DNA of 33,340 nt from an uncultured Oscillospiraceae bacterium (GTDB taxonomy: Bacteria; Bacillota; Clostridia; Oscillospirales; Oscillospiraceae): NCBI GenBank assembly GCA_934591845.1, contig CAKTPO010000023.1, positions 1 through 33,340 on the forward strand, read 5' to 3'. Every line of letters begins with the position of its first letter. The first letter of the stretch is position 1. Made by a program: the position numbers and the translations under genes. Positions 15,625 through 23,488 of this stretch are shown piece after piece. Under the pieces are notes generated by a model. That model was not told where the DNA came from. It saw nothing but the letters and a program-made list of their open reading frames with translations, and did no database searches.

Positions 15625-16562
15625 CCTTCCTGCACCCCCAATCGAATTCTTGGATCAAGGACATGGTAGAGAATGTCCGTGACCAGGTTCACCATCACGT
15701 AGATAATGGCCATCCAGACCACATAAGCTTGGATCATGGGATAGTCCCGCATGGTGATGGAATCCACCGCCAGCTTTCCAACGCCGTCCCACATAAAGAT
15801 GCTCTCAATAATGGCGGTGCCCCCCAGGAGGCTGCCGATGGACAGGGCCAAAAGGGTGATAATGGTCAGCATGGAGGACTTGAGGACGCTTTTCCACAGG
15901 GTCACGCTTCCCCGAACGCCTCTGGCTTTGGCTCCCAGCACATAGTCCTTGTTCAGCTCCTCCAGTACCGTAGCCCGCACCTGCCGCATATACTTTGCGG
16001 ACATGGCAATGGCCAGTGTCAGGGTAGGCAGAATGGCACTTTGCACCGTGGTTCCCTTGGAAATTACCGGCAGCAGCTTCCATTTGATGGAAAACAGCTG
16101 CATGAGCAGCAGGGCCACAAAGAAATTGGGCAGGCTGTTTCCCACAAAGCTGAAAAACCGCAGGAAATAGTCCGTAAACCGGTCATGCTTCACCGCCGCC
16201 CAGATGCCCAAAGGAATGGAAATGACCACTGTTGTGATGATCGACAGCACCGTCAGCAGCAAGGTCGCCGGGAGCTTGCTGACAAAGGTATCGAATACAT
16301 TTTTTCCGGAGACGTAGCTGATGCCCATATCTCCGGTCAAAAGCCCTTTCAGCCAGGAGCCATACTGAACGAGGAAGGGCTGATCAAGGCCCAGTTCTGC
16401 CCGTTTGGCATCGATGATCTCCTGGGCGACGGCTCCTTTGTCACCGTACAGCTCGATCACGGCATCACTGCCGGCGGCTCGCATCATGGCAAAGGACAAA
16501 AAAGTAATGCCCAGCAGTACGGGAATCAGCTGCAAAAAGCGTTTGCTTATATATTTCTTCAA
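15621..16562 (-). CDS. ABC transporter permease (NikB/DppB-like)
   Basis: A 313-residue membrane protein. The N-terminal helix (FLQLIPVLLGITFLSFAMMRAAGSD) and the AKRAELGLDQPFLVQYGSWLKGLLTGDMGISY segment are hallmarks of DppB/NikB permeases, followed by about five more helices and the coupling loop KYMRQVRATVLEELNKDYVLGAKARGV. The start is TTG at 16562, preceded by AAGGA with 8 nt spacing; no ATG fits as well. It follows the second methyltransferase by 16 bp, so importer and methyltransferases are on one transcript. The length equals NikB (314). Confidence 0.93.
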   Translation of the reverse strand: MKKYISKRFLQLIPVLLGITFLSFAMMRAAGSDAVIELYGDKGAVAQEIIDAKRAELGLDQPFLVQYGSWLKGLLTGDMGISYVSGKNVFDTFVSKLPATLLLTVLSIITTVVISIPLGIWAAVKHDRFTDYFLRFFSFVGNSLPNFFVALLLMQLFSIKWKLLPVISKGTTVQSAILPTLTLAIAMSAKYMRQVRATVLEELNKDYVLGAKARGVRGSVTLWKSVLKSSMLTIITLLALSIGSLLGGTAIIESIFMWDGVGKLAVDSITMRDYPMIQAYVVWMAIIYVMVNLVTDILYHVLDPRIRLGVQEG

Positions 16563-16578
16563 ATTCCGATTCCTTCTT

Positions 16579-17373
16579 TTAACGCTCTGAGAGTTTTGTC
16601 TTTAGGGCCTCTACCAGAAACATGGGGGTGGAGGCGTTGTTGATGCGTTCTTCCCGGGTCCAGACCTGCCGCCAGATGTCCAGGTCGGCCTGGGCTTCCA
16701 TGCCCAGGGTGTGGAGGGTTTTCAAATCCCAGGCCGGGCGGGTCTGCCGGGAGAGGGGGGTCTGGCGGGCAATGGCCTCCATGGCATCCACATCCGTTCC
16801 CGCGTTTTCGTCCCGGACATCGGAGATTTTTAAGTTCTCCCGGTCCTGGGCGTGGCCCTGTTGGGCCTGCTCATCCCAGAGATACCGATACCAGTTGGCA
16901 TCAAAGTTCAGCAGCAGCCCGCCGGGGGCCAGAACTCTGGTCCAGTGGCCATAGGCCTTTTGGGGGTCGTGGAGGTTCCAGGTCACGTTTCTGGTGACCA
17001 GCACGTCAAAAGAATCGGCGGCAAAATCCAGTGCTTCGGCGTTCATCTGCCGGAAATGGATGTTGCTTGCCAGAACTCCGGCGTTTCTCCGGGCTTCTTC
17101 CAGCATGGAGGCGGTATAGTCCACCGCCGTGACCCGATAGCCCAGCTCCGCCAGGATGATGGCAAAGAATCCCGGGCCGGTACCCACGTCCAGCACCCGC
17201 AGCTGTTCCGGTTTTTTCCCCGGGAACCGGGCGGCGATGCGCCGGGAGAGGACCTGCCGCCAGACGTGTTTCTGCTGGGAGGCCAGCTCCTCCTGGTTGA
17301 CCCCGGAGTAGCCGGAAGCCCGGTGGGTCCAGTAGTGGATGTTTTCTTCTTCGTAGTTTGCAAACCGTTTCAT
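16579..17373 (-). CDS. Class I SAM-dependent methyltransferase, operon copy 2
   Basis: The 264 residues have a Rossmann-fold methyltransferase core: motif I VLDVGTGPGFFAIILAELG, an acidic residue after strand 2 (VTAVDYT), FDVLVTRNVTWNLHDP as motif IV, and LAPGGLLLNFDANWYRYL at strand 5. It is paralogous to the neighbouring methyltransferase throughout (YWT at the N-terminus; RPAWD...TLGM near the C-terminus). The NVTW/FDANWY signatures define a subgroup I associate with clostridial transporter loci, but no substrate is known to me. GAGGAG lies 7 nt before the ATG. It starts 12 bp after copy 1 and ends 16 bp before the permease gene, so a role tied to the transported ligand is likely. Confidence 0.85.
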   Translation of the reverse strand: MKRFANYEEENIHYWTHRASGYSGVNQEELASQQKHVWRQVLSRRIAARFPGKKPEQLRVLDVGTGPGFFAIILAELGYRVTAVDYTASMLEEARRNAGVLASNIHFRQMNAEALDFAADSFDVLVTRNVTWNLHDPQKAYGHWTRVLAPGGLLLNFDANWYRYLWDEQAQQGHAQDRENLKISDVRDENAGTDVDAMEAIARQTPLSRQTRPAWDLKTLHTLGMEAQADLDIWRQVWTREERINNASTPMFLVEALKTKLSER

Positions 17374-17385
17374 TGGGTACTCCTC

Positions 17386-18111
17386 TTATTTTGTGGCGTA
17401 GATTCCGAACATGGGGGCGGTGGTGAGATCCAAATTGCCTAAGAGCCTGCGGCCCAGCTGGGGCTCCACCCGGACATCCCGGAAGCCGATTTCTTTCAAA
17501 ACCCCTTCATCCCAGGCTGGCCGGGGCTTTCCCACGTCCAGCTCCAGGGTGATGTTGTCGCACTCCTGCTGCAGTGCCTGGGTCATGCCCACGTGGCCAT
17601 AGGGGCTGTCCGGGGCGACCTGGCAGTTCTGGGTGCTGTGGCTGCGGACATGGCGGGCGTACTCCGCATCATAGTTTAGAAGAATGCCGCCGGGTTTCAG
17701 CACCCGGAACCACTGGGCATAGGCCTGTTCCGGCTCCGGCAAGGTCCAGGTCAGGTTCCGGCTGAGCACCACGTCAAAGGTGCCGTCACCGTAGCCCAGG
17801 TTCTGGGCATCCATTTCCAGAAAGGGAATGGACAGGCCCCGCTGCTGTGCCGCCGCCTGGGCCTCTTGCAGCATGGCAGGGGTCAGGTCAATGCCCTGGG
17901 GCAAATGGCCCATTTGAGCCAGCAGAATGGGAAAGAACCCGGTACCGGTGCCCACATCCAAAATCCGCAGATGCGTTCTATGGGGCAAATGGGCTTCCAG
18001 CTCCTGCTGCCAGCGCTTGCCCATGTCGTTTTCCAATTCATTTCTCCGCACCGCCCCAAAGTCATGGGAACGCTGGGTCCAGTAGGCTTTCACCCGCTGC
18101 TCTATTTCCAT
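17386..18111 (-). CDS. Class I SAM-dependent methyltransferase, operon copy 1
   Basis: First gene of the seven-gene operon. Motif I is ILDVGTGTGFFPILLAQMG, motif IV FDVVLSRNLTWTLPEP, and strand 5 LKPGGILLNYDAEYARH. The C-terminal PRPAWDEGVLKEIGF matches copy 2. The start at 18111 (MEIEQRVKAYW) is favoured because AAGGA lies 8 nt upstream; an ATG three codons earlier (18120) abuts that site. The frame extends further to 18279 but that part crosses the promoter and is unlike a protein. The resulting product has 241 residues. Two divergent paralogues side by side suggest successive methylations of one molecule, or a heterodimer; neither can be decided here. Confidence 0.84.
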   Translation of the reverse strand: MEIEQRVKAYWTQRSHDFGAVRRNELENDMGKRWQQELEAHLPHRTHLRILDVGTGTGFFPILLAQMGHLPQGIDLTPAMLQEAQAAAQQRGLSIPFLEMDAQNLGYGDGTFDVVLSRNLTWTLPEPEQAYAQWFRVLKPGGILLNYDAEYARHVRSHSTQNCQVAPDSPYGHVGMTQALQQECDNITLELDVGKPRPAWDEGVLKEIGFRDVRVEPQLGRRLLGNLDLTTAPMFGIYATK

Positions 18112-18175
18112 ATCGCTCATCCTTTTGTTGTAAAACTCCATTTGCCATGGAGGGAAATGGGAAATTTCAGTGTTT

Positions 18176-18204
18176 AGTATAATCGCCCCAACCCTTTGAC
18201 GGAA
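18176..18204 (-). promoter_or_regulatory. Possible promoter of the methyltransferase/ABC operon
   Basis: On the minus strand, -10 TATACT (18181-18176) and a poor -35 TTCCGT (18204-18199) at 17 bp. The weak -35 box suggests an activator. The leader includes CCATTT...AAATGG, a small potential hairpin. Confidence 0.35.
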
Positions 18205-18249
18205 GCCCCCGGGGGGGATATTTTTTGCACGGAAAGGTCTGAATACAAC

Positions 18250-18275
18250 AAAAAACCCCCGGCAAAAGCCGGGGG
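18250..18275 (-). terminator. Rho-independent terminator of glyS
   Basis: On the minus strand, CCCCCGGC (18275-18268) pairs with GCCGGGGG (18263-18256) around a TTTT loop, followed by six T. It insulates glyS from the methyltransferase operon on the same strand. Confidence 0.93.
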
Positions 18276-18288
18276 CCAAAGGGAAAAA

Positions 18289-19716
18289 TCAGAATGCGCA
18301 CTTGTTGGAAATGTAGTCTTTCAGTTCGCTGATGGGGATGCGGACCTGCTCCATGGTGTCGCGGTCACGGACGGTGACGCAGTTGTCGGCGGGGGTGTTT
18401 TCGTCGCCGACGGTCTGGAAGTCCACGGTGATGCACAAGGGAGTGCCGATCTCGTCTTCCCGGCGGTAACGCTTGCCGATGGAACCGGCATCGTCAAAGT
18501 CCACCATGAAGTCCTTTTGCAGCATGTGGTAAATCTCCTCGGCCTTGGGGCTGAGCTTCTTGCTCAGGGGCAGGACGGCAGCCTTGAACGGTGCCAGAGC
18601 GGGGTGCAGATGCAGCACGGTGCGGATGTCCGGGTTGCCCTTCTTGTCCTGGCCCACCACTTCCTCGTCATAGGCCTCGCACAGGAACGCCAGAGCCACA
18701 CGGTCACAGCCCAGGCTTGGCTCAATGACATAGGGGATGTAGTGTTCGCCCTTTTCCTGGTCGAAGTATTCCAGGCTCTTGCCGGAAGCCTCCTGGTGGC
18801 GGCCCAGGTCGTAGTTGGTACGGTCGGCAATGCCCCACAGTTCGCCCCAGCCGGAGCCAAAGGGGAACTGATACTCAATGTCGGTGGTAGCCCGGGAGTA
18901 GAATGCCAGTTCCGCAGGCTCATGGTCTCTTAGACGCAGGCTTTCTTCCTTGATGCCCAGGGAGATCAGCCAGGATTTGCAGAAGTCTTTCCAGTAGGCA
19001 AACCACTCCAGGTCCGTGCCGGGCTGGCAGAAGAATTCGCACTCCATCTGCTCAAATTCCCGGGTACGGAAGGTGAAGTTGCCCGGGGTGATCTCGTTCC
19101 GGAAAGCCTTGCCCACCTGGCACACGCCGAAGGGCAGCTTTTTCCGGGTGGTCCGCTGGATGTTGGCGAAGTTGACAAAAATGCCCTGGGCAGTCTCAGG
19201 CCGCAGGTAAACGGTGGAGGAGGAGTCCTCGGTGACACCGATCTGGGTCTTGAACATCAGGTTGAATTTCCGGATGGCGGTAAAGTTGTGCTTGCCGCAG
19301 TTGGGGCAGACCACATCCTCATGGTCGGCAACGAACTTGTCCATTTCCTCAAAGCTCATGGCATCCACATTGACGCCCTTGCCGGACTCGCTGGCCTCGA
19401 TCAGCTTGTCCGCCCGCTGCCGGGCACCGCAGCCCTTGCAGTCAACCAACGGGTCCGAGAAGCTGCCCACGTGGCCGGTGGTGACCCAGGTGGTGGGGTT
19501 CATCAGGATGGCGGCATCCAGACCCACGTTGTAGTCGGATTCCTGAACAAACTTTTTCATCCAGGCCTTCTTGACGTTGTTCTTGAATTCCACACCCAGA
19601 GGGCCGTAGTCCCAGGCGTTGGCCAGACCGCCGTAAATTTCGGAGCCGGCATAGACATAGCCTCTGTTTTTGCAGAGGTTTACGATCATATCCAGAGTTT
19701 TTTCGCTGTTTTTCAT
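18289..19716 (-). CDS. glyS: Glycyl-tRNA synthetase (single-chain, alpha2 type)
   Basis: Charges tRNA-Gly with glycine. The 475-residue class II synthetase has motif 1-like [16 protein letters not shown], a zinc-binding-like insertion (CKGCG and CPNCG), motif 2 ([25 protein letters not shown]) and motif 3 ([13 protein letters not shown]). The N-terminal [20 protein letters not shown] is the eukaryote-like glyQS/glyS signature, not the two-subunit GlyQ+GlyS bacterial form. A GGGGGAT site precedes the ATG. The leader from promoter to ATG is only about 40 nt, so there is no room for a T-box, which controls glyS in many Firmicutes. It ends at a strong terminator. Confidence 0.97.
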   Translation of the reverse strand: MKNSEKTLDMIVNLCKNRGYVYAGSEIYGGLANAWDYGPLGVEFKNNVKKAWMKKFVQESDYNVGLDAAILMNPTTWVTTGHVGSFSDPLVDCKGCGARQRADKLIEASESGKGVNVDAMSFEEMDKFVADHEDVVCPNCGKHNFTAIRKFNLMFKTQIGVTEDSSSTVYLRPETAQGIFVNFANIQRTTRKKLPFGVCQVGKAFRNEITPGNFTFRTREFEQMECEFFCQPGTDLEWFAYWKDFCKSWLISLGIKEESLRLRDHEPAELAFYSRATTDIEYQFPFGSGWGELWGIADRTNYDLGRHQEASGKSLEYFDQEKGEHYIPYVIEPSLGCDRVALAFLCEAYDEEVVGQDKKGNPDIRTVLHLHPALAPFKAAVLPLSKKLSPKAEEIYHMLQKDFMVDFDDAGSIGKRYRREDEIGTPLCITVDFQTVGDENTPADNCVTVRDRDTMEQVRIPISELKDYISNKCAF

Positions 19717-19757
19717 TTTTATAAATCCCCCAGTCGGTATTTTTGGAGTTTGCCCCC

Positions 19758-19786
19758 ATTATACTCTGGGCCGGGGATGAAATCAA
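19758..19786 (-). promoter_or_regulatory. Sigma-A promoter of glyS
   Basis: On the minus strand: -35 TTGATT (19786-19781), 17 bp, -10 TATAAT (19763-19758). Boxes and spacing are the same as at the glmS promoter. Confidence 0.8.
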
Positions 19787-19885
19787 GGAAAATCCGCAGA
19801 TGTTGAGAAAAAAGCGCAAGTCAACCAAGAAACCGGGAATAGAACGGGGGGAATATGGGGATGCTTTCATAAACGGGGAAGAGTT

Positions 19886-20620
19886 TAGTTGACAGTTGAC
19901 AGTGGACAGTTGACAGTTATTTTCTGAATTGACAATGGACAATTGAAAATTGACAATTTTTGGTGCAAAGGACGTTGTTCATTTCGACCCATTCGTTAAA
20001 GTATGTAGGGAACGGCCTATGTGCCGTTCCGCACCCGAAAGGACGGAACTGTTACCGTCAACCCCCGACACCCCAAAGCCCGGTACAAAAGCTTCCCCGA
20101 CCGGGAAGCTGGCAGGGCGCAGCCCTGACTGATGAGGGGCGGGGCAGCGTAAAACATTTTAGAAACAATAGGCGAATCCGTACAAACGTTTCCCCGTTCT
20201 GTCATTCCGACCGCAGCGCAAGCGGAGTGGAGGAATCCACCACGTGGGAGAAAGAACCACCACAAGATAAAACTTGTCACTTGGGAAGATTCCTCGACTC
20301 ACTGCGTTCGCTCGGAATGACATATCGGTGGGTGGTTCCGTTTTGTCCGCACGGGTTATAATTGCAACGCAGCGGAACGGCACACAGGCCGTTCCCTACG
20401 GTGAGACTCGGTAGGTTTTACCTCTGCGCCCGTTGTGCCTACAATAAACAACGCCGTACCGCCCCTCATCAGTCTCGGCTGCGCCGAGCCAGCTTCCCCG
20501 GCGGGGAAGCTTTTGTACCGTGCTTTCGGGTGCTGGGCTTTGCCGAAACGTTGGTCACCCAAATAATTGTCAATTGTCCATTGTCCATTGTCAATTTTGA
20601 CATCACTGTCAACTGTCAAC
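19886..20620. repeat. Composite modular palindromic repeat, copy 3 (rearranged)
   Basis: Gene-free. Order: TTGACAG and ATTGACA heptamers (19888-19964), end module with GTAAAGTATG-like arm, GGAACGGC/GCCGTTCC hairpin (20009-20030), the AGCTTCCCC/CAGGGC module in reverse orientation (20090-20125), the TGTCATTCC module inverted (20200-20322), hairpin again (20374-20395), an arm GAGACTCGGTAGG...CCGTACCGCCCCTCATC, a second AGCTTCCCC module (20472-20511), and closing TTGTCAATTGTCC arrays into the 5' leader of the DUF421 gene. It separates divergent glyS and the DUF421 gene. Confidence 0.9.
20200..20322. repeat. TGTCATTCC inverted-repeat module, copy 3 (opposite orientation)
   Basis: A 123 bp module bounded by TGTCATTCCGA and TCGGAATGACA. 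Its internal sequence (CTCGACTCACTGCGTTCGCTCGG at the right end) is the reverse complement of the left end of copies 1, 2 and 4, so this copy is flipped relative to the rest. Confidence 0.85.
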
Positions 20621-20641
20621 TCTATTCTACGAGGTGCTTTT

Positions 20642-21316
20642 ATGATTTTGTCCTACCTCCGCACCATCATTCTCTACCTGGTTCTGATTCTCGTCATCCG
20701 GCTTATGGGGAAGCGGCAGATCGGGGAGATGGAGCCGGCGGAGTTTGTGGTGACCATGTTGGTGGCCAATCTGGCGGCCATTCCCATGCAGGATGGGGGG
20801 ATCCCGTTGCTCACCGGGTTGATTCCGATTCTGACGGTGCTGGGGGTGGAGCTGGTGCTGTCGTTTCTGATGCTGCGCAGCGGCTGGCTGCGGCGGCTGT
20901 TTTGTGGGCAGCCGGTGCTGCTGATCGACGAGGGGAAGCTATTGCAGGGGAATCTGCGGCTGACACGGGTGACGTTGGAGGAACTGTTGGGGAAGCTTCG
21001 GGAAAAGGATATTCTGGATATTTCCCAGGTGCAGTACGCCATTCTGGAAACCGATGGGGAAGTTTCCGTGTTTCCCTATGCCAGATTTCAGCCTCCTTGT
21101 GCCAGGGATTTAGGAATCCAGGCCCGGGAGAATGCCATGCCCATGGTAGTGGTGGAGGACGGGCGGCTGTTGGAAGAAAACCTGGTAAAATCGGGGAAAA
21201 CCCGGGAATGGGTGCTGGAAACCCTGGCAGGTCACGGGGCTAGTCTTCAATCCACCCTGATCCTCACGGTGGATGCCGCAGGAAAAAGCTTGTTCATTGG
21301 AAAGGAGGGCCTATGA
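20642..21316 (+). CDS. DUF421 (YetF-family) membrane protein
   Basis: The start is ATG 20642 (MILSYLRTIILYLVLILVIRLMGKRQIGEMEPAEFVV), with GAGG about 8 nt upstream; longer frames run back into repeat sequence. The 224-residue protein has three N-terminal membrane helices (about 5-22, 35-55, 58-80) and the family hallmark RLMGKRQIGE...P.EFV, then a cytoplasmic alpha/beta domain (GQPVLLIDEGKL, LRLTRVTLEELLGKLREKDI, VQYAILETDGEVSVF). YetF-family proteins are common in spore-formers and occur in germination-linked contexts, but their biochemical role is unknown. The gene overlaps the next by 4 bp (ATGA). Confidence 0.9.
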   Translation: MILSYLRTIILYLVLILVIRLMGKRQIGEMEPAEFVVTMLVANLAAIPMQDGGIPLLTGLIPILTVLGVELVLSFLMLRSGWLRRLFCGQPVLLIDEGKLLQGNLRLTRVTLEELLGKLREKDILDISQVQYAILETDGEVSVFPYARFQPPCARDLGIQARENAMPMVVVEDGRLLEENLVKSGKTREWVLETLAGHGASLQSTLILTVDAAGKSLFIGKEGL

Positions 21317-21693
21317 CCAGGGGAATTTTGGGCATTTTATTGCTGCTGGTGCTGCTGGCCGGGGGGCTGTTTGTCCAGTGGACCATGGCCACCTTGCAGG
21401 AGCCCATCACCGGGGAACTGACCCAGGCGGCCCAGGCAGGAGCACGAGGAGACTGGGATACGGCCAGACTCCACCAGGAGGCGGCCCAGCGGGGCTGGCG
21501 CAAGGCCTGGCGGCTGACTGCCGCCTTTGCGGATCACCAGCCCATGGAGGATGCGGACGGCCTGTTTGCCCGGCTGGGGGTCTATGCCGCGGGGGAGGAG
21601 GAGGCGGAGTTTGCCGCCTGCTGCCGGGAACTGGCCCGGCGGGTACAGGCCATCAGCGATGCCCACCGTCTGACCTGGTGGAATCTATTGTAA
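21313..21693 (+). CDS. DUF4363-like small membrane-anchored protein
   Basis: A 126-residue protein with one N-terminal membrane helix (ILGILLLLVLLAGGLFVQW) followed by an alpha-helical soluble part rich in Ala/Glu (LTQAAQAGARGDWDTARLHQEAAQRGWRKAWRLTAAF). This shape and its position directly behind a DUF421 gene fit the DUF4363 family, whose members usually accompany YetF-type proteins. The soluble part probably lies outside the membrane. Translation is coupled through the ATGA overlap. Its stop codon is directly followed by the 163-bp hairpin repeat, which may end transcription. Confidence 0.75.
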   Translation: MTRGILGILLLLVLLAGGLFVQWTMATLQEPITGELTQAAQAGARGDWDTARLHQEAAQRGWRKAWRLTAAFADHQPMEDADGLFARLGVYAAGEEEAEFAACCRELARRVQAISDAHRLTWWNLL

Positions 21694-21856
21694 GGGAAAC
21701 TCTGAGTAAATCGTCTGCGGCTGGACAGCGGATCTTTTGCTCCCATGCTGCGGTATGAAAAGTGGGAAATACACAAAGTATTCCTCCACTTTCCATACCT
21801 TGCCTGGAAGCAAAATCTCTCGCTGCCAGCTCTTGCCGATTTACTCAGAGCTTCCC
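21694..21856. repeat. 163-bp single-hairpin repeat, copy 2
   Basis: GGGAAACTCTGAGTAAATCG (21694-21713) is inverted at the right end as CGATTTACTCAGAGCTTCCC. The exact centre (21775) lies in AATAC-ACAAA-GTATT (21768-21782), as in copy 1. Sub-arms pair along the length (GGATCTTTTGC with GCAAAATCTC; GGTATGAAAAGTGG with CCACTTTCCATACC). It occupies the gap between convergent genes, from the DUF4363 stop to 6 bp before the spoIIP stop. Confidence 0.87.
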
Positions 21857-21862
21857 AAAATA

Positions 21863-22870
21863 CTAATTCTGAGCGTTCAAAAGGGCTTCAATGGCCTCTG
21901 CCAGAATGGGCACGGTGGCCAGGGCTTCCTGGCGGGTGTTGCCCGCGCCGCCGATTTCGATGAGCAAGGCACCGGGACACAGGTCCTGGTTGAACCGTTG
22001 GGTTCGGAGATTCAGGGGCCGGGTGATGCCGGGGCTTGCCCGTTCCAGCAGGGTTTGAAGCCGGAGCGCTACCGATAGATTCTGCTGCCAGTTGGGGTGC
22101 TTCCGACCGCCTGCGTTGGTACCTACCACCAGCATCAGCCGGGCCGTGGGGCCTGTGGGGGTGTCGGACAGAAGCCTTGGCTGCAGATTTCCCGCCGCCG
22201 CGTCCCGGTGCAGATCCAGGGCCAGGACGATGGAGGGGTTCTGGGCGAGGTACTCCTCCATGGCTTTCCGGCTGTGGATGTAGGCGGAATTATAGGAGGG
22301 GTAATCGTGGAGACTTTCGTCCCGGAGAACGCCAATGCCCCGGTTTTCCAGGGCTTCTTCCAGGGCCTTGCCCAGGCTGAGCATATTAAAACCGCTGTCC
22401 AAACTTCTGTAGGCAGCGGTTTCTATGTAGTTTTCACCGTTTTTTTGATAGCTTTCTGTGGCGTGGGTGCTGTAGAGCAGCACCTTGGGGCCGGGAAGGT
22501 CGGGAAGCGCCGGGGGTTCCAGAATCAGCCGTTCTGCATCGATGGCAAGCCCTGCATCGTTGTCAAGAGCCACCGCCGCCCCATCCTGAGGGGAAAACAG
22601 CGGCACCGGTTTCTCCGGCTCCCGCCGGACGGTAAATGCGGGGATGGGTTCATGGGCGTTCTGAGGGCCACGGGATTCCGGGGCGTAGACGTAAGGCTCC
22701 CGCTGCCTGGGGGCAGACCGCAGCCCTGTCTGGGTAAACAGGAGCAATTCGTCCATGCTACGCAAAAAATCTGGGGAAGTCAGGCTCTTGCCCAGGCCAG
22801 GGCCAAAGCGCAGGGCCAGAGCAAGGCCCAGACTGAGTAGTCCCACCCGATAAACGCCCCGGTTGTTCAC
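21863..22870 (-). CDS. spoIIP: Stage II sporulation protein P (peptidoglycan amidase/endopeptidase)
   Basis: SpoIIP works with SpoIID and SpoIIM to degrade septal peptidoglycan during engulfment. Family signatures are clear: LLYSTHATESY, YPSYNSAYIHSRKAMEEYL, VLALDLHRDA, LMLVVGTNAGGRKHPNWQQNLSVAL, and FNQDLCPGALLIEIGGAGNT at the end. The His and Glu residues in these blocks form the metal site in the family. An N-terminal hydrophobic segment (about 8-22) anchors it. GTG at 22870 is preferred as start: AGGAGG lies 7 nt upstream, whereas the ATG at 22876 is only 1 nt from that site. It follows tadA by 12 bp. Its presence supports an endospore-forming lineage. Confidence 0.92.
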   Translation of the reverse strand: MNNRGVYRVGLLSLGLALALRFGPGLGKSLTSPDFLRSMDELLLFTQTGLRSAPRQREPYVYAPESRGPQNAHEPIPAFTVRREPEKPVPLFSPQDGAAVALDNDAGLAIDAERLILEPPALPDLPGPKVLLYSTHATESYQKNGENYIETAAYRSLDSGFNMLSLGKALEEALENRGIGVLRDESLHDYPSYNSAYIHSRKAMEEYLAQNPSIVLALDLHRDAAAGNLQPRLLSDTPTGPTARLMLVVGTNAGGRKHPNWQQNLSVALRLQTLLERASPGITRPLNLRTQRFNQDLCPGALLIEIGGAGNTRQEALATVPILAEAIEALLNAQN

Positions 22871-22882
22871 GGCCATGCCTCC

Positions 22883-23371
22883 TTAAATCGGTGTCTTCGG
22901 TTTCCACTTGGGGCGGCTTCCCAGCGTGACCCGGAGTTCTTTGAAAAACTCCTGCAAAAGGGCCTGGGATTCCTCTGCCAGAAGCCCCGCTTCCACCTGG
23001 GGATGGTGGTTAAAGTCCATGGAAAACAGGCTGCACACCGACTGGCAAGCCCCGAATTTCCGGTCACTGGCCCCATAGACCACCCGGGGGATCCGGGCGT
23101 TCAGAATGGCCCCGGCGCACATGGCGCAGGGTTCCAGGGTCACATAGAGGGTACACTTCCACAGCCGCCAGCCCCCCAGATTCCGGCAAGCTTCCGAAAT
23201 GGCCAGAATTTCCGCATGGGCCAGGGCGGACTTGTCCGTTTCCCGGCGGTTGTAGCCCCGGCCTACGATCTCGTCCCCCAGGGTGATGACACAGCCCACC
23301 GGCACTTCCCCCAGGTCAGCAGCCTTTCGGGCCAGAGCCAGGGCCTCCTTCATAAAATCCAGGTCCTCCAT
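22883..23371 (-). CDS. tadA: tRNA-specific adenosine deaminase
   Basis: TadA converts the wobble adenosine of tRNA-Arg(ACG) to inosine. The 162-residue protein has the zinc-binding cytidine-deaminase motifs H52-A-E54 (E54 the proton shuttle) and P81-C-x-x-C85 (TLEPCAMCAGAILNARI). The ATG at 23371 (MEDLDFMKEAL) is chosen because AAGGGG lies 7 nt upstream; an earlier in-frame ATG at 23401 lies at the -10 region. A -10-like TATGAT occurs on the minus strand at 23402-23397 without a convincing -35. spoIIP follows after 12 bp, so the two appear to share a transcript. Confidence 0.95.
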   Translation of the reverse strand: MEDLDFMKEALALARKAADLGEVPVGCVITLGDEIVGRGYNRRETDKSALAHAEILAISEACRNLGGWRLWKCTLYVTLEPCAMCAGAILNARIPRVVYGASDRKFGACQSVCSLFSMDFNHHPQVEAGLLAEESQALLQEFFKELRVTLGSRPKWKPKTPI

Positions 23372-23430
23372 AAAGCATCCCCTTTCTTTTGGGGGTATCA
23401 TACCACGGCGGCAGGGAAAAAGAAAGGGGA

Positions 23431-23459
23431 TTTACAAATTGGCAAGAAAATGCTATGCT
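23431..23459 (+). promoter_or_regulatory. Promoter of the PsiE-like gene
   Basis: -35 TTTACA (23431-23436), 17 bp, -10 TATGCT (23454-23459) with an extended TGC in front. It is divergent from tadA. Confidence 0.65.
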
Positions 23460-23488
23460 ATGGACAATCAAACGAAGGAGGGCCGCCT

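Noticed and set aside
11568..16562. Oligopeptide (Opp) importer as a firm call
   Set aside because: Subunit lengths and the lack of OppD/F C-terminal extensions fit nickel/metallophore systems at least as well, so no opp or nik symbols were assigned.
17386..18279. 297-codon version of the first methyltransferase
   Set aside because: The extra N-terminal 50+ residues cross the likely promoter and the glyS terminator region and have no counterpart in the paralogue.
22883..23401. Longer tadA start at 23401
   Set aside because: It overlaps the -10-like element and lacks a spaced ribosome-binding site; ATG 23371 has AAGGGG at 7 nt.
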